In this document: in pieces, positions 62,066 through 64,000 of the stretch
Layout of the letters: every line of letters starts with the position of its first letter
Numbering within the stretch: the stretch's first letter is position 1
Source of the DNA: Pelagerythrobacter marensis
GTDB lineage: Bacteria; Pseudomonadota; Alphaproteobacteria; Sphingomonadales; Sphingomonadaceae
Assembly (NCBI RefSeq): GCF_001028625.1
Contig: NZ_CP011805.1
Location: 248,001-312,000 of the forward strand
Reading direction: 5' to 3'
DNA length: 64,000 nt
The notes under the pieces: model-generated
Database searches by the model: none
What the model was told of the DNA's origin: nothing
What the model saw: the letters and a program-made list of their open reading frames with translations, nothing else
Translations under genes and position numbers: made by a program

Positions 62066-62189
62066 AGCAGTTCTCCATGACTTCTCTCGGCTTGGGCATG
62101 CGCCCCCGCTTCCATCGCCGGCAAGTCCGGCCTCAGGCTGAGACCGCGGTAAGCGAGTAGGCGACACGGGGCGGAATCTCACCAAAGCC

Positions 62190-62451
62190 CTAGCGCTGGA
62201 CCAGCCCGTCCGCCTCCATCTCCTTCAGCATCCTCGTCAACGTGCGATGGGGGGACCGCACCGAGCCGGTGCTTAAACTCGTTGAAGCGTAGCGCGCCTT
62301 CCACGAGCAAGAAAATCATCATGGGGCGCCATTTGCCGGAGAGGAAGTCGAGCGTCCTTTCTGTCGGGCAATGCCAGCCGTCCGGTAGGTTCGGGCTGGT
62401 TCGCCACAGTATCCTTTTGGATCGTACTTGCTGACATGTCAGCATGTACAT
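62190..62451 (-). pseudogene. HxlR-type regulator remnant (frameshift and truncation)
   Basis: The start (ATG at 62451 or 62445) leads to a clear HxlR motif CPTERTLDFLSGKWRPMMIF then GALRFNEFKHRL. Near 62255 the frame is lost; the continuation HRTLTRMLKEMEADGLVQR is found in another frame and ends at once in a stop (62190-62192), where HxlR proteins normally run on for 20-30 residues. HxlR regulators often control quinone reductase or pirin genes, and here pirin genes lie divergently next to it. Confidence 0.75.
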
Positions 62452-62455
62452 ATGT
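62431..62455. promoter_or_regulatory. cluster of palindromes in HxlR/pirin divergent region
   Basis: CTGACATGTCAG (62431-62442) is a perfect 12-bp palindrome, followed by ATGTACAT (62444-62451) and ACATATGT (62448-62455). They overlap the first codons of the HxlR remnant and lie about 65-90 bp upstream of the pirin remnant start. A dyad operator of the lost regulator is likely. Confidence 0.4.
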
Positions 62456-62518
62456 TGCGGCCAATTCGAAAGCAATGCCCCCGAGTGGGGCAAAGTACGC
62501 CCCTCGAAAGGCGATGCG

Positions 62519-62905
62519 ATGAAGACACCCGATACTATCCTGCGCAACTACAGCCACCACTGGATGGACAACGGCGAACCCGTAAAGCGCCATCCGCGCG
62601 GTGTGGGCGAACATCCGCACAAGGGCTTCGAGCCGGTGACAATCGTCTATGACGGCGAGGTCAGCCACCGCGATTTCATCGGCGGGGGTGGCACCATCGG
62701 CGCGGGCGAGGCTCAGCGGATGATCGCCGATTGCGGCGTGCTGCACGAGGAGTTCCGTTCGCCCGGCTGTTCGGGGCGCTGGCCCCGGCCTGATCCATCT
62801 GTGTCCGAGGCGTTCGATCTCTCCGGCCACTTTTGCAGGCGCGCGACACACTCTTGCCCGATTGACCTATCACCCAGCCCACTGGCCCAAGGAATTTACG
62901 CATGA
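62519..62905 (+). pseudogene. pirin-family remnant with internal deletion and broken C-terminus
   Basis: The ATG at 62519 starts TPDTILRNYSHHWMDNG, the N-terminus of YhaK/PIR-type pirins. It then jumps to RGVGEHPHKGFEPVTIVYDG, missing roughly 35 residues that normally lie between. It keeps IADCGVLHEEFRS, after which no pirin similarity remains. The metal-ligand HPH and HEE are present but the second cupin is gone. Probably nonfunctional. Confidence 0.7.
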
Positions 62906-63786
62906 TCGAACGCATTATCGGCAAACGCACGCATGACCTTGGCGGCGGGTTCGAGGTGGGCCGCGTGCTGCCCTTCCATGCGCGCCGGACGGTGGGCCCG
63001 TACATCTTCTTCGATCACATGGGCCCGGCAGACCTTGCGCCGGGCTTCGCGCGCGAGATGGACGTGCGCCCGCACCCGCACATCGGCATCTCCACCGTGA
63101 CCTATCTCTACGATGGCGCCCTGACCCATCGCGACAGCCTGGGCGTGACGCAGGACATTCGCCCGGGCGAAGTCAACTGGATGGTAACCGGCAGCGGCAT
63201 CACCCATTCCGAACGCTTCGATCACGCACGCGAGCACGGAGCGCATATGCACGGCATCCAGGCCTGGGTCGCCCTGCCGACCGAGCACGAAGAGGCCGAT
63301 CCGGCATTCTACCACCACGAAGGCTCTGGCGACTTGCCGACATGGGAAGAGAAGGGCCTGCGCGGCCGTCTGATCGCAGGCAGCGTAGAAGGGATGCGAT
63401 CGGCGGTGAAGGTGCACAGTCCCCAATTTTACATGCACTGGGACATGGATGCGGGCGCGAGCCGCATTCTGCCCACCGAGTACGAGGAGCGCGCGGTCTA
63501 CGTCGCCGAGGGAACCGCCGAGGTTGCAGGGCAACTCCTGCGCACCGGACAGATGGCCGTGCTCGAACCGGGCAAGGATGCCTCTGTGACGGCCAGGGAA
63601 GCGGCCACCATTATGGTGCTGGGCGGCGATCCCATTGGCGAGCGGTTCATGCTGTGGAACTTCGTTTCCTCGTCAAAAGATCGGATCGAACAGGCCAGGG
63701 AGGACTGGAGGCAGGGGCGCATGAAGCTGCCCGATGCCGACAACGAAGAGTTCACCCCCTTCCCGGAAGATCGCGACTATGCCTGA
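62902..63786 (+). CDS. pirin-family protein
   Basis: 294 residues, a full-length two-cupin pirin. The metal site is intact: HPHIG (His pair) and THSER (His and Glu). Bacterial pirins include quercetin 2,3-dioxygenases and redox-responsive partners of metabolic enzymes; the substrate is not determinable. It begins just inside the end of the pirin remnant frame and overlaps the acetyltransferase gene by 8 bp. Confidence 0.94.
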   Translation: MIERIIGKRTHDLGGGFEVGRVLPFHARRTVGPYIFFDHMGPADLAPGFAREMDVRPHPHIGISTVTYLYDGALTHRDSLGVTQDIRPGEVNWMVTGSGITHSERFDHAREHGAHMHGIQAWVALPTEHEEADPAFYHHEGSGDLPTWEEKGLRGRLIAGSVEGMRSAVKVHSPQFYMHWDMDAGASRILPTEYEERAVYVAEGTAEVAGQLLRTGQMAVLEPGKDASVTAREAATIMVLGGDPIGERFMLWNFVSSSKDRIEQAREDWRQGRMKLPDADNEEFTPFPEDRDYA

Positions 63787-64000
63787 CCAACGACACATCA
63801 CCGTCGCCCTGGAAGATGGCGAAAGGCATGGCCGATATGTCGGCAGGGTTGCCGGGTTCGATGCCGAAGGCGAGATCACCTTCACCCGGCGCGGATCGGA
63901 CCTCATCAGCGCCGACCACACCGGCGTGACCGATGAGCTGAGGGGGACAGGGCTCGCGGCGGCGATGGTCGAATACCTCGTCGCCGATGCGCGGGCGCGC
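63779..64000 (+). CDS. GNAT-like N-acetyltransferase (partial, cut by window end)
   Basis: 74 residues are visible, open at the window edge. FTRRGSDLISADHTGVTDEL and RGTGLAAAMVEYLVADAR match the small GCN5-related acetyltransferases (YidJ-like, CG type), with the acetyl-CoA pyrophosphate loop R-G-x-G-L-A. The ATG overlaps the pirin stop, so the two are coupled. Confidence 0.8.
   Translation, partial: MPDQRHITVALEDGERHGRYVGRVAGFDAEGEITFTRRGSDLISADHTGVTDELRGTGLAAAMVEYLVADARAR

Overview
The window looks like a chromosomal segment from a GC-rich sphingomonad (Sphingomonadales, Alphaproteobacteria). The grounds are an Entner-Doudoroff gene set, several TonB-dependent receptors without close ligand assignment, a SapC-family protein, a pair of DUF1761 membrane proteins and high-GC codon use throughout. 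No tRNA, rRNA, CRISPR array, transposase or prophage gene was seen.

Region 1 (1-9.0 kb) is central sugar metabolism: zwf and edd (Entner-Doudoroff entry), a LacI-type regulator divergent from zwf, and glk translationally coupled to a divergent PEP-carboxylase-like gene. The zwf and glk leaders share an identical 16-bp sequence at almost the same distance from the start codon. Region 2 (8.2-27 kb) is mostly housekeeping and transport: a transglutaminase-like protein, YjbQ, AlkB, an iron-uptake-type operon (PepSY membrane protein, small membrane protein, TonB-dependent receptor), RimO, two DUF1761 proteins, the operon serS-surE-LysM/M23-K+ channel, a sulfotransferase, a TonB-dependent receptor divergent from a TetR regulator, and an ABC-F ATPase.

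Region 3 (27-49.5 kb) is the most striking part. A FecI-type sigma factor and FecR anti-sigma factor precede a two-partner secretion (TPS) operon: a TpsB outer-membrane pore, an ExbB fused behind a DUF2341/lectin-like ectodomain, ExbD, TonB, a putative porin, a periplasmic coiled-coil protein and a 4309-residue filamentous-haemagglutinin-type TpsA. The TpsA ends in a short cysteine loop followed by an STN domain, the domain by which TonB-dependent transducers signal to FecR. Two copies of a bipartite promoter-like motif with identical spacing lie upstream of the sigma factor and of tpsB. My inference is a TonB-powered, self-monitoring adhesin secretion system in which the retained STN end of the exoprotein reports to FecR/FecI. 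A SapC-family gene follows.

Region 4 (49.8-60.7 kb) holds a TetR regulator and a second surface-adhesin cassette: a small secreted protein, a roughly 2580-residue YadA-type trimeric autotransporter with a very long signal region, then a BamE-like and a Skp-like protein that may be private assembly factors. Region 5 (61-64 kb) holds a DUF5996 protein, the decayed remains of an HxlR regulator and of one pirin, an intact pirin, and the start of a GNAT-like acetyltransferase.
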